Shown here one piece after another: positions 33,601 to 44,700 of a stretch of DNA of 64,000 bases (the first letter of the stretch is position 1; each line of letters opens with the position of its first letter). The DNA lies in contig CM074809.1 of assembly GCA_037447605.1 (NCBI GenBank), forward strand, positions 434,349 to 498,348, in the 5' to 3' direction. Made by a program: the position numbers and the translations under genes. The notes beneath the pieces were generated by a model. The model worked only from the letters and a program-made list of their open reading frames with translations. It was not told the origin of the DNA and made no database searches. The stretch comes from Zygnema circumcarinatum. Taxonomy: Eukaryota > Streptophyta > Zygnematophyceae > Zygnematales > Zygnemataceae.

Positions 33601-35370
33601 ATATCCTTAACCTGGTTCTGCCAATGCAACTTTCACAATATTTTCGAATCTCGCTTTATGTGGCGACAACTTTTTCTGCCCCTTAACATGCAGCATGCAT
33701 GCGATTTCGTCGACATGCATTTCTTTGTCTCGCTTTCGATGCGTATAATTCATTGTTTCTGAACAAAGAAGCTCTGTTGCGATTGCAGATCCTGACGGAT
33801 TTGATGGTAACGTCGGAGCCCTGTGGTTCCTCAACAAGGTCGGAAGCGCTTACTCTTTTCAGCAAACGCGGGGAACGTGTTTGGATGTTCCAGGAGGTAG
33901 CACAGATGTTGGCACAATCTTGACTATATGGAGTGAGCTTCTGCCCTGGTTCAAACCAATACACAAGACATAATTGAGCTCTCTTCGTCCTATACAGAGT
34001 TTACGCTATCTGGATATTTGAGTTGATCACTTGGACCTGAAACAGTTTTAAGATACGGAAAGGATAACACGTGGGCAGTGGAAGAATCGTCCAGATGCGT
34101 TTCTTAAGGATTCCTTGAATGTTGTTGACTAGTCTTAGACGCTGGTGCTATTCTCAAATCTTTGTGTCGGTGCTATTCTCAAATCTTTGTGTCTGATGTC
34201 TATATGGGATGGCGAATGGGTTGCAGCATGCCATGGCGGTAGCAATCAGCTGTGGACGCCCATCTACAGCAGCTCTGTGGATTTCTCCGTTCAATGGCAG
34301 AACGTAAACTCCGGCTTGTGCCTCGACGCTGCCGGGTCCCGCAATGGCGATTACCTAGTTCAGTGGTATTGCAAGTCTGCCGATGCTCCCGACAACGCCA
34401 ACCAGCTGTGGCTGCCACTACGCCGTACACTTGTCAACAACTTAGCCTGTGAGTGTCCCCGTGGCTTTGAGTGAGCATGGGGGGAGTGCTGCTTGCACCG
34501 CCTGCCCTGCCCCTTGAGCGCTCGTCCCTGTCACTGTCCCTGCCCTGTGCGTGCAGCCCCGTCCGGGCTGGCGGCACCGCCCGCAGGCAGCGATATCGGC
34601 ACGACGCGCCTGAACGTGCTGTCGCGGCACGCGAGCTGGACGGACGCCCTCCCGCCCGCCGTCGACTGGTCCCCGTACTTCGGCCCCGCCAAGGACCAGG
34701 GCGCATGCGGTGCCTAAACCCTCAACCCTATACCTTAAACCCGAAACCCGAAACCCGAAACCCGAAACCCGAAACCTTAAACCCTACACCCTAAACCCGA
34801 AACCCTAAACCCTACACCCTAAACCCTCAACCATACACCCTCCACCCTCATATCCAAAACCCTCACACCCAAAATTCTAAACCCTACACCCTAATGCCCT
34901 CAACCCTCAACCCTACTCTACCCTTCCACCCTCACATCCTAACCCCAAACCCTCAACCCTCCACCCTCACATCCTAAACCCTAAACCCTACACCCTTCAC
35001 CCTCCACCCTAATGCTCTCAACCCTCAACCCTGAACTCTACCCCTCCACCCTCACATCCTAACCCTCAACCTTCCACCCACATTTTAACCCAAAACCCTC
35101 CACCCTCACATCCTAACCCTCAACCCTCCACCCTCAACCCTCCACCTTCAACCCTCCACGCTCACATCCTAACCCAAAACTCTCAACCATACACCCTCCA
35201 CCCTCACATCCTAACCCTCAACCCTCCACCCTCACATTCTAACCCTCAACCCCCCACCCTCACATTCTAACCCTCAACCCTCCACCCTCACATCCTAACC
35301 CTTAACCTTCCACCCTCACATCCTAACCCTCAACCTTCCACCCTCACATCCTAACCCTCAACCTTCCACC

Positions 35371-35401
<31 letters not shown>

Positions 35402-35402
35402 C

Positions 35403-35434
<32 letters not shown>

Positions 35435-37749
35435 ACTCTCAACCCTCCACCTTCAACCCTCCACCATCAACTCTCCACCCTCAACCCTCCACCCTCACAT
35501 CCTAACCTTCAACCCTCTACCCTCACATCCTAACCCTCAACCCTCCACCCTCAACCCTCCACCCTCAACCATCCACCCTCCACCCTCACATTCTAACCCT
35601 TAACCCTCCACCCTCCACCCTCACACCTCCACCCTCCACCCTCACATCCTAACCCTCAACCCTCCACCCTCAACCCTCCACCCTCAACCCTCCACCGTCA
35701 ACTCTCCGCCCTCAACCCTCAACCCTCCACCCTCACATCTCAACCCTCCACCCTCAACCCTCCACCATCAACCCTCCACCCTCCACCCTCACACCCTAAC
35801 CCTCAACCCTCAACTCTCCACCCTCACATCCTAACCCTCCACGCTCACAACCTAACCCTCCACCCTCCACCCTCCACCCTCCACCCTCCACCCTCCACCC
35901 TCCACCCTCCACCCTCCACTTTCCACCCTCCACCCTTACACCCCTCCACCCTCCACCCTCAACCCTTCACCCTCAACCCTTCACCCTCAACCCTCCACCT
36001 TCCATCCTCAACCCTCCACCCTCAACCCTCCACCCTTATACCCCTCCACCCTCCACCCTCACACTCTCCACCCTCCACCCTCCACCCTCCTCCCTCACAC
36101 CCTTCACCCTCCACCCTCACATCCTGACCCTTTAACCCTAACCCCTGCCCGGCATCCCGCAGGGTCGTGCGCGGTGTTCGCGGCGGTGGCCGCGGTGGAG
36201 GGCGCGTACGGCGTGTGGCGCGGGCCCCCCCCCGCGGCGGTCGCGCTCGCGGAGGCGCAGGTCCGGGACTGCTCCGGGGTCGGTTCGTGCCTGGGCGGGT
36301 GGCCCGCGCGCGTCCTCGACTGGCTCGCGGCGGCCTCGGGCGGCCTCGCCACGGCGACGGCGTACGGACCGTACAGCGCGCAAACGGAGGCCGCTTGCCG
36401 GGTGGGCACACATGGCTTTCCCAAGCGTGACTTTAAAGAGCTATGGCGAGTAGTGTTCCGTACTATACACCTTGAGGTTCGATACAGTGTATAATACCGT
36501 ATTAATACAGTATCATACGCTGTATAATGCTCAGGTGCTAGTGTTGAGATTTGTACAATCGGACATAGATTCGTACGGAACTTTTGTATGGAAGTGTACG
36601 CAATTGTACGGATCGAGTCACACGTGTTGTGTTTAGAAAGTGACGTGAATCCTTAGTCCCTTAGCCCCTTCTACTACTTCTACTTCTTGCTGGAGGAGTA
36701 TCATCATTTTGTTGTTGCTCTTCTTCTCTTATCCTTCTCATGATGCCTTCACCGATGTAGGTAGCAGCATTACCACATGGCCCATCATCACCGTCCCCTT
36801 TGAAACTGCTCTTGTAGACCTATGTTTTCAATACAACTATTTTGAGACTGGTATAAGGTGTCCTAGAGCTGCCTTACGGCTTGAAGCTTCAATTATTATA
36901 ATCAATCTCTGTCTAACTAGCAAGAAAACGAAGAAAAGACTTTAAATACATATAAAGTACTCTGTATTTTAAAATGTCGTATAATACATACGTATTATAC
37001 AGTGTATTATAAACGCGTTTGATACATACGGATCACTTATGGCGACCTAAACATGACCTTGTGAATATGACTGTCGTCTTTATTGACTTTATAGAGTTCA
37101 TTGACCCTTTTACATGACTTCACTAGGTGCCAAATTTCAAGGCTTGACTTTATTGAGGTATTGTGTCGTCGCATGCACTCGTGCTGATCCTTGGGCCATG
37201 TCCGACGATTTGATTACGTTCTTCAGGATTTTAAGGGTTTGCGCAATCTCTAGCGTTTAGAGTATGGAAGGGAGGGGTCGTACGGTTGACTGTTCTTTTG
37301 TTCTGAAGTCACTTTGGTGGAGGGGACTCCGTGAATGCTGATGTACTTTTTGAGCTTGTGCGGATGCTGAGCAGGCTGCGTCCGTACAGCGGACAGTGTA
37401 TGTGCTGAGATATGAGCAGGTTCCTGCGTCCAATGTTTTGGCCCTCAAAGCTGCTGTCAGCCGACAGCCCGTCACAGCGTTCATAACTCTCACACAACAG
37501 CTCATGGTGTGGAACACGGTGAGAAAATAGCACCTACTTTGAACCTCTATTATCCGGGTTAAATAAATCATGGCATGGGATACCCATTTTGACTGGTCAT
37601 TTCTTCAATAAGTGAACCACCATGTTTCGAAGATGAAGTCTCTGCTTGTCTTACAAGGCTTTATGTAGTATAAGTGGACTTCCATGCTGCTCACTCCATT
37701 CATTGAGATTATGCTTTAAACTATTCAAAGCATACCCTAATTTTCTGCT

Positions 37750-37803
<54 letters not shown>

Positions 37804-40434
37804 CGCTGTGAAGTGGGACATTTTCACGGACTCAGAGGGAGCCTGCGAGGACGACTCGCAGCTGAGCCACGCCCTCGCCCTCGTCGGGTACGGCAGCGAG
37901 AGCGGCGTCGCGTATTGGATCGTACGGAACTCGTTCGGCCCCGCGTGGGGCCGCAGCGGGTACGCGCGCATCAAGCAGGGAATCTGCGGGGTCACCGCCC
38001 TGCCGGCCCTCTACCCAGTCATCTCTCGTAAGTTTCTCGCGCACGTTCTCCAAACTTAATGTTATTTTTTATATTGAATATAGGAGCTATCAAGGAGGTA
38101 CAGCCTCTGCGTACACTGTTTGGATGCTGCGTAGCAACACAACTATAGAGTATGCCAAGTTACAATTATTCGGACAACGAAAACCAGTTGTTACAAACAG
38201 AGTTTCATGACAAAGAGTTGAACGATGTGTTCCTGTCCCGTTGTTGTCCCGATAGTCGCTTGGGCTTATCTCAAGGCCCCTCTCCCTGCATGTGCAGCGC
38301 CTGACGGCAACCCCTGCAATGTGAGAATCAACCCTTGTGGGAGGGGCACCTGCATAAAGTCTGGGAATTCCTACACGTGCCAATGCCCCAGCAAGTATGT
38401 CGCTGCTCAGAATACCGACAACACGCAGACTTGCGTTCTCAGTAAGTGACTCGCATTTTATTGAATCAATTGCTTTCCTTCGTTTTTCAAACGGTACCAT
38501 ACTCAATACAGTTTGGTGCGCTCTCGCTCAACCCTATCCAAAACAAGCGGTCCGATCCAACTTCCATGTGCCTTTATCGAATGTCCGTTGTTGCGCTATC
38601 GCGTTTGTGGCAGAGGACGTGTGTAGCGCCACAGGCGTGAACCCGTGCGGGGCGGGCAACTGCGTGAATGAGAACAACGGCTACTACCATTGCGTCTGCT
38701 TTGTCGGATATGTCAGTGCGGTCAACAGTGACGGCAGGCCTCTCTGTGTTCCGCGTAAGTGCTTGCACTGCTCACTTCTCCATTGTGTGTGTGTGTGGTT
38801 TGGAGTTTGGAGGCGTAGAACATGAACAAACGACTATTTACTTCTCGGTTGGGTCGTCTTTTTCGTCATTTCTAGGCGAAATTTTGCAGCTTTCATGGTT
38901 TTATTGGATTCTGTCGTGTTGACAAAAATGAATGCTGCTGTGCAGCGGTGCAAGCGAACCCGGGATTGCCGCAGACTTACACCGTCAAGGCGGGAGATTA
39001 TTGCTACTTGATCGCCTACGCTTACGGATTAACAATCACGCAACTGAAAAAACAAAACACGAGGGCCAATCGGGTACATGTGGCTGCTGCTGTAAAAGGC
39101 CAATGGAAAAGGACGTATTTTGCTGTTACTCGCACTCTTCAATGGATGTCCACTGGCAAAGCCTCAACTTTTCATTCGTCCTCATATTTTTATTCCATTT
39201 ATCTTCTCGTCTTGTGTCAATGTGCAGGATCTCTGTAATCCATTGTGGATTGGTGATGTCCTGAACATTCAAAATGCAGCAGCTAAAACCTGCAAGGTTC
39301 TCTACAGCATTCAGCAGGTCCGCTTCATGCCGAAAACGCTCAAACTGCTTCTCGTTTTAAAGTAGTAAGAACGAACGCCAATCTGTATGGCCAAGATTGA
39401 ACAATCAGACGCATTCTACAGTCGGAGACAGTACCTCCATTATGACATAGAAAGAAAATCACACTGTTCTTGCTAACGCTACAAAGAATCACTGTAAATG
39501 ACAGAGGTCAAATGTGTGAATGCAGGACGACTCGTGCTGGGCGATTGAAACCGCTTTCGGCCTCGCTATAGGCACCCTCGTGAAGCTGAATCCAGGACTC
39601 ATATGTGACGTCACCAGCGCGCCTGATGGCACTCCTCTTGGCATTCAGCCTGGCCAGCAGGTGCAGTAATACGCCATGAACACCCCTTAAAGCGCTAACA
39701 CCACCCGCCCTGAGTCCGCCTCCCCTCCCCTCCCCTCCCCTCCCNNNNNNNNNNCCTCCCCTCTCCTCCCTCCCCTCCCCTCAACGAGCGAGGGCGAGCC
39801 CCCCCCTTGCAGGTGTGCCTGGTGTTGGGGTCCCCCGACAACACGAAGGTGTGCACGAGCGCCGATGTGGTCCTCGAGAGCGACCGCGGCAGCAAGACCT
39901 GTGCCTCCATCCTCGGGAGGACCCCCTCCTTGGCGCGCTTCGACTTCTTCGAGATCAACCGCGGCATCAACTGCGGGAACCTTTACGCGGGGCAGACGGT
40001 ACGGCACGTACATCCCATGCATGCATGCATGCATGCTTGCGTACACGCATCATGCATGGGATGCACAAAGCAACCAATCACATGGCTCTTGCTTCTCTTC
40101 CCTGACATTATGCAGCAAAAGGGTATAGGATGGTGAAGGAAATGACGGGTTCTTTTGTGTGTGCTGCTGGGGAGGGCAGGTCTGCACCGGCTTCCAGGTG
40201 GTGCCTCCGGCCGCATGCAGGCCTTACTACCAGTGGCAGCGAGGGGATACATGTTCGACTGTGGCTCAGCGTTTTTGCGGGGCGAGATCGCGGCCCAAGT
40301 GGAAGAAGTGCATGGGACAAAAAACGGCTTTGTGTATCAGCTCTGGCCAGTGGGCCGTGGGGCAAGTCATCTGCGTGGTTCGACCGACGGGGTGCTTCCT
40401 TAAAACGAAGAGGGTGCCCTTTTGCATCGGCTGA
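30623..40434 (+). CDS. Secreted mosaic protein: hevein x2, ricin-B lectin, papain-like protease, EGF x2, LysM tail
   Basis: Eighteen exons join in frame: 30623-30686, 31417-31539, 32667-32789, 33081-33134, 33435-33560, 33789-33932, 34227-34448, 34557-34709, 36163-36401, 37375-37518, 37814-38027, 38298-38441, 38614-38754, 38946-39073, 39228-39317, 39526-39660, 39813-39998 and 40180-40434. They give 894 residues plus stop. Order: signal peptide (1-22); two hevein-type chitin-binding domains (about 22-62, 63-103; SCCSQYNWCGYT); SPPPP linker (104-121); ricin-B-type beta-trefoil lectin (about 122-285; CLDV, QLW, CLDAAG); papain-family C1A domain (about 320-535) with Gln333, Cys339 (GACGSCAVF), His483 (LSHALALVGYG) and Asn503 (VRNSFGPAWG); two EGF-like modules (536-583, 584-630); and a Cys-rich tail with three to four LysM-like repeats (631-894). 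It is likely secreted and held on chitin, peptidoglycan or related glycans while cleaving proteins. No I29 propeptide is seen. Weakest junction: 39317/39526. Confidence 0.88.
30690..30733. repeat. GGGA tract in intron 1 of the mosaic protease
   Basis: GGGGGGAACAGA then (GGGA)n just after the first donor site. Confidence 0.85.
31417..32789 (+). other. Tandem hevein (chitin-binding type 1) exons
   Basis: Exons 2 and 3 are both exactly 123 bp, phase 1-1, and encode eight-Cys hevein domains sharing SCCSQYNWCGYT. The conserved aromatic and Ser residues that contact GlcNAc are present. They arose by exon duplication. Confidence 0.92.
31583..31721. repeat. (CCTGT)n pentanucleotide microsatellite
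   Basis: About 27 units with TTCTG and TCTTG variants, in intron 2 of the mosaic protease. Confidence 0.97.
34141..34196. repeat. 26-bp tandem duplicate in intron 6
   Basis: GGTGCTATTCTCAAATCTTT followed by GTGTC occurs twice head to tail, just upstream of the exon 7 acceptor. Confidence 0.85.
34715..36160. repeat. Telomere-like degenerate minisatellite in intron 8
   Basis: About 1.45 kb built from CCCTAAA, CCCGAAA, CCCTCAA, CCCTCCA and CCCTCACATCCTAA units. It begins next to the splice donor and ends about 20 bases before the acceptor, so it fills almost the whole intron. The CCCTAAA core is the plant-type telomere repeat. Confidence 0.95.
36480..37030. repeat. Inverted-repeat AT-rich element in intron 9
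   Basis: GATACAGTGTATAATACCG near 36480 is mirrored by TATTATACAGTGTATTATAAA near 36995. Probably a MITE; no clear TSD found. Confidence 0.4.
37753..37801. repeat. (GT)n microsatellite abutting a 3' splice site
   Basis: About 24 TG units ending 12 bases before the AG used for exon 11 (starts 37814), replacing the usual pyrimidine tract. Confidence 0.97.
39745..39754. other. Assembly gap (10 N) in intron 16 of the mosaic protease
   Basis: Ten Ns inside a CCCCT repeat. The flanking exons keep frame, so the gap should not affect the coding model. Confidence 1.
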
Positions 40435-41388
40435 CGGCGGGCGGGATCTGTGCATGCGTACATGCATGCATGCATGCATGCATGCGAGCATCCGCGGTTG
40501 GGTTTGGCGCTCATTCGGCGCTGACTGGCGGCCTTGGCTGCGGGCGAACCGGAGTTTATAGTCCACCAAATTTACAAAGTTCGTCAAATGCAACAGTGGA
40601 CCTGGCCGACTCCATTTTGACAGGTTTTTGATGGGTGTGGTCAAGTTGATCAGCTTGACTTGGTCAACTTAGTCAGCACATGAACCGCGGTAAAAAAAAT
40701 AAACTTGACTTATGCTTTAATGTCCTTTGTTAATTATTATTATTATTATATTAATCTGGCCCTTTTGTCTATGCTCTCTGCGTGGATGCAACATTTGCTT
40801 TTAAGGTCATACGGAATGTGCCTCAGTAGTCGATGGTGCGCAGCGGCTTTGTGCGGATTCTTTCCCTCGCGTCGTGTGCCGATCGCTGGGGGCTCTCGGC
40901 CCTCCAGCTCTGTCAGCCCCCCATCCCCTCCACTAAAACTCTTTCTATTTTTTTCTCCTTCCTCTCATATTTCCACTCCCTCCTCTCCCTCTCGCCTCTT
41001 CCCCCCTCACTTTCTTTTTTACCGTCCTCCCGCCCTCCCTCCCTCCTCCCTCCCTGTTCCCTTTCCCTTTGGGGCGTGTCATTGTTTTGTTTGTGTGCTT
41101 TTGCTTCACCGTCCTTTCGGTTTCCATTGCCTTGTAAAGAAAGACAAAGGAAGGCTACGAGCGGAACGCTGCTGCAAGGTCCATCAACGCGCGGCCTCTA
41201 TGAGCGTCCAATGGTTGCACCCAATCGTTGGAACCATGCATGGCAGGACCAGCCAACCACTGGCGTTGGACACAATCAACCATTGCCAGTGGTTGCAACC
41301 ATTGGCTATCAATGGTTCCAATTTGCATCCAGTTTTTGCGATGGTTCGACCTGTGAATGCGCTTTCGATGGAAGGCCAGCAAATGCCT
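40435..41388. other. Spacer between the mosaic protease and the SERK-like gene
   Basis: GCATGCATGCATG run at about 40453-40484, ATT repeats near 40734-40751, CT-rich block at 40930-41065, and a CCATTGG-type direct and inverted repeat cluster at 41205-41320. No gene seen. Confidence 0.5.
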
Positions 41389-41477
41389 ACGTGGCGCCTA
41401 TATGGCGTCCACGTGGCACCCAGGTGGCGCGTATGTGGCGTCCACGTGGCGCATTAAATAAACGGACACAACGTGGC
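41389..41477 (+). promoter_or_regulatory. Cluster of four ACGTGGC (G-box/ABRE-type) motifs
   Basis: ACGTGGC at 41389-41395, 41411-41417, 41444-41450 and 41471-41477, with two AGGTGGCG/ATGTGGCG variants between them, about 280-370 bases upstream of the ATG at 41756. ACGTGGC is the core bound by bZIP (ABF/GBF) factors in land plants. Confidence 0.55.
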
Positions 41478-41755
41478 AATGAAGAGCGCAGGCACGTCGC
41501 GACGTTTTGATCGCTAATTCGATTTCGCCAGCCTACCCAGACGAACCAGAAAACCAGGTTTCCGAAAGTTTGTTCAACGCCGTCCACTCCAAATATCAAT
41601 AAACCGTGCGCATGTGCAATGCTGACGTCTTCAACCACGTCAGCAAAGTTGGCAGTAGTTGAAGGAGTTGGATCCTTGAGGCGAGCTACTGCCTTCACCT
41701 GCCACCTCCATCCCTCCCTCCCTTCCCCCTTCCTCCCTCTCGCCTTCCTCCTCTA

Positions 41756-44700
41756 ATGGCGGCCTCTCTGGCTGCCAAGTGGCGCGCTGGGAGGATGCGG
41801 TGGGCGGAGGTTCTGGCGGTCATGGCGGTGCTTGTACGGCCTGGTTGGGTGGCGTGCGAGGATGTGCCGGCGTGGAGTGACCCGGAGGGTACGAACCTGC
41901 CCCTTGCTTCCTTTCTCTCCTCGCCTTCTCTCCATCTCCCTCACTCTCCCTCCCTCCCTTTAAATGCGCTTTTTGCTGGCTCTTCCTTCTCCTTACTGAC
42001 GCCTTCCTCTTCTTCTTGCTCCTCGCCTCGCCCTGGAGACCAGCGAGTATTCTCGCCCAGTACGTTATGACCCCTGCTTACATCACCACCAACATTACCT
42101 CGTGGGCTTCGAACGCCGACAACCCGTGCGACTTCACTTACATCACGTGCAACCCCGGCGGGAAAAATACCATCATCTTGTGAGCACAGTGGGGCGCAGA
42201 GGGGCTGTGCTTGTACTTTTGAGGGCTGCTGCAGGAATTAGGGTTAGGACAAGCGAGTGCTGTAACACGCAAACGCTGTCGACGGGTGCAGGGACATGCA
42301 CGCGAGGAACATCATGGGGAAGCTCAGCCCGTGGGTGGCGTACCTTCATCAGCTGGAGACCCTGTAGGCTCTTATTCTTTACTCCCGAATTTCGTCAGTC
42401 TGTGAATGCCTTTGCACTTGCTTTCGCTTGATTGGCATCTTTGCTGTGAGCGAACGCCTCACAGACTTGGGGTTCAGGACGTTATGGGTGGTGGGCTGCC
42501 ATTGTCTGTCTGCAAATGGTACTTTCCTGAAATTGCAAGGCTGGGAGAACACTTGAGTGAGGAAGCCGCCGCGCATACGCATTGCTATTATTATTTTTAT
42601 TTGTTTTTTTTTTATTGTCAGTGCTTGTTTATTAAATATTTCATTTTTTGTGTTGTTTTAGATTCTTAGGCCTCAGAGGCTACTAAGCAAGAATTGCATT
42701 GAATTGTCTGGAGAGGTGTCTGCATCAGACGACCATCAGAGTCCATGCATTACATTCGTGTTGCAGCACTCTCGCTCGCTAATGCGTGCTCACAGACATG
42801 CTCTCTCTAAAGCACCCTGCTCGCCTGTGATCAAATCAGTAGCAGGCAGTCCACTGTCAAGTTGCAGGCTGCGCATGGCTACCCACGTGTGTCTAGCGAA
42901 AGAATGAGAGCATGGTGCGCCCAATTGCATTGTGTGCGCTGCTCATGTTGGTACTCATGCTGAGCATGCGCCCCAAGTCCCGCTTTCCTCTCTAGACCTT
43001 TGGTGTTGACATGCGCTGCTTCCCTGTGCAGAACTTTGGACGATAATAACTTCACGGGCCCCATTGTAAGCGCGCCCCTCCCCCTCCCACCCCACCGCCA
43101 TGAACCTAGTTTAACCTGATTAACCCGGTGGATCTAGTTAAACCTGGTTAACCTGATTGGCCTAGTTAATCTGGTTAACCGGGGTAATCTCACCAGTCAA
43201 ATCCAGCCCCAGCGCAAGGACCGGCCCGATCTGGACCCGGATCGCGCGCTAACCGACAGTCTTGGTCGCCCCTGGCTCGTCCGTACGCTCACGCGCACCC
43301 AGGAGGATCCGCCGCTTGAGTGGGTCCCGCTGCCAGCTGGCGCTTGGCTGTCGCGACGTGCGCCTGAGTCGTACGAACAGGCTCTAGCGGTTAAAATTTG
43401 GAACGTCGCAGGTTGACCGGCCGCTGTCCGTACGCGGTCGTGACGGATTGCGGCGTTGACCGCGAAGGTCTGCCGGCGTCTCGGGGGAGGTTCCATGCGG
43501 CAGTTTCGGGTCCTGAGCGGCCCGTCACGTGACTCACGTAACCTTTTGTCGACGTGGCCGCCATCATTGACGTTTCCAATCGGAAGCGGCCACGTGGTCT
43601 TTCACGTGCGAGTCCTGTCACGTCTGGCGACTGCTCGGGCCGGGCCGCTGTGACCGTCGGTTAGGATGGTCGGCCGCCGGAAGCGCCACGTGGCAGCGAG
43701 TGATTGGAAAACGCTTGCTCGCATTAATTTATGAAATACGCGTTACGGGCCACGCGCATGGAACGGTCCCACTCTGAAGGGGCAGACATAACTGGAACTG
43801 CTTGTGTCGCTGTTGCCGCCGTGCAACTGCCAGCATGGAAAGGCAAAGGCACGGAATGGCGGAACTGAGTTCAGCACTAGGTCGGCACCCACGCAGTGTG
43901 GATGTATGAGTGCATGCACATAGAATGGCATGCAGGAATCTGCATGCATGCATGCATACACATATCATGCATGACTTGTCACTTTGAAGCATATGCATAC
44001 ATGCACGTGTGCACAAACATATTGCGCGCATCCCCCATGATTCCATGGCGCATGGGAGCATGCAGCCGGCGCTGCTGGGCTACCTCGCGAACCTCTCCTC
44101 CCTCACCTTGAGCAATAACGCGTTCTCGGGTGCCATCCCCCCCGAGCTCAGCAACGCGACAAAACTTGCACGAGTGTGAGTGCCCCTCCCTCCCTCCCTC
44201 GCACGTGTGTGCTTGCAAGGATAGTTCTCGTGTGCGACGGCACTTATCTACAGCTTGTGTGATTGAGCCTTGATCCTTTCGCTCTGTTTCCTGACAATCA
44301 TGCTTTAGCAGCAGCAGCAGCAGTCTGTAGTGGAAGTGATGGCTTGCAGGCAACTGCTTAGAAGGAATTTATGGTTTCTACGGTTTATAGGGTCTGCAGA
44401 GTGCTTGTATTGCAAGACTGGAAGTGATGGTTACCACGGTTGTGCGTGCAGGGACTTTTCGAATAACAATCTGACCGGCAGCATTCCATCTTCTTTTGGA
44501 AACCTCACGATTTTGGACACCTTGTATGTCACCCATTGCATGCCTTCTGCAGCACCTTCTCTCATTCTCTCACCTTTGATGCTCTGTATGGGGGGGCTAT
44601 CATGGGGAATAGGGGTAGGAAAGGGAGCAGCCATGGCTGAGTGAGGGATGGTGACTATGGCCTTTCGGAAACGTTTCTTGTGTCACAGAAATCTTGCAAA

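Noticed and set aside
33435-34448. A ricin-like toxin gene
   Set aside because: Only the lectin-type beta-trefoil is present; there is no ribosome-inactivating N-glycosidase domain. The lectin is a module in a larger secreted protein.
34715-36160. True chromosome end (telomere)
   Set aside because: The array is degenerate, lies inside an intron between in-frame protease exons and has normal genes on both sides.
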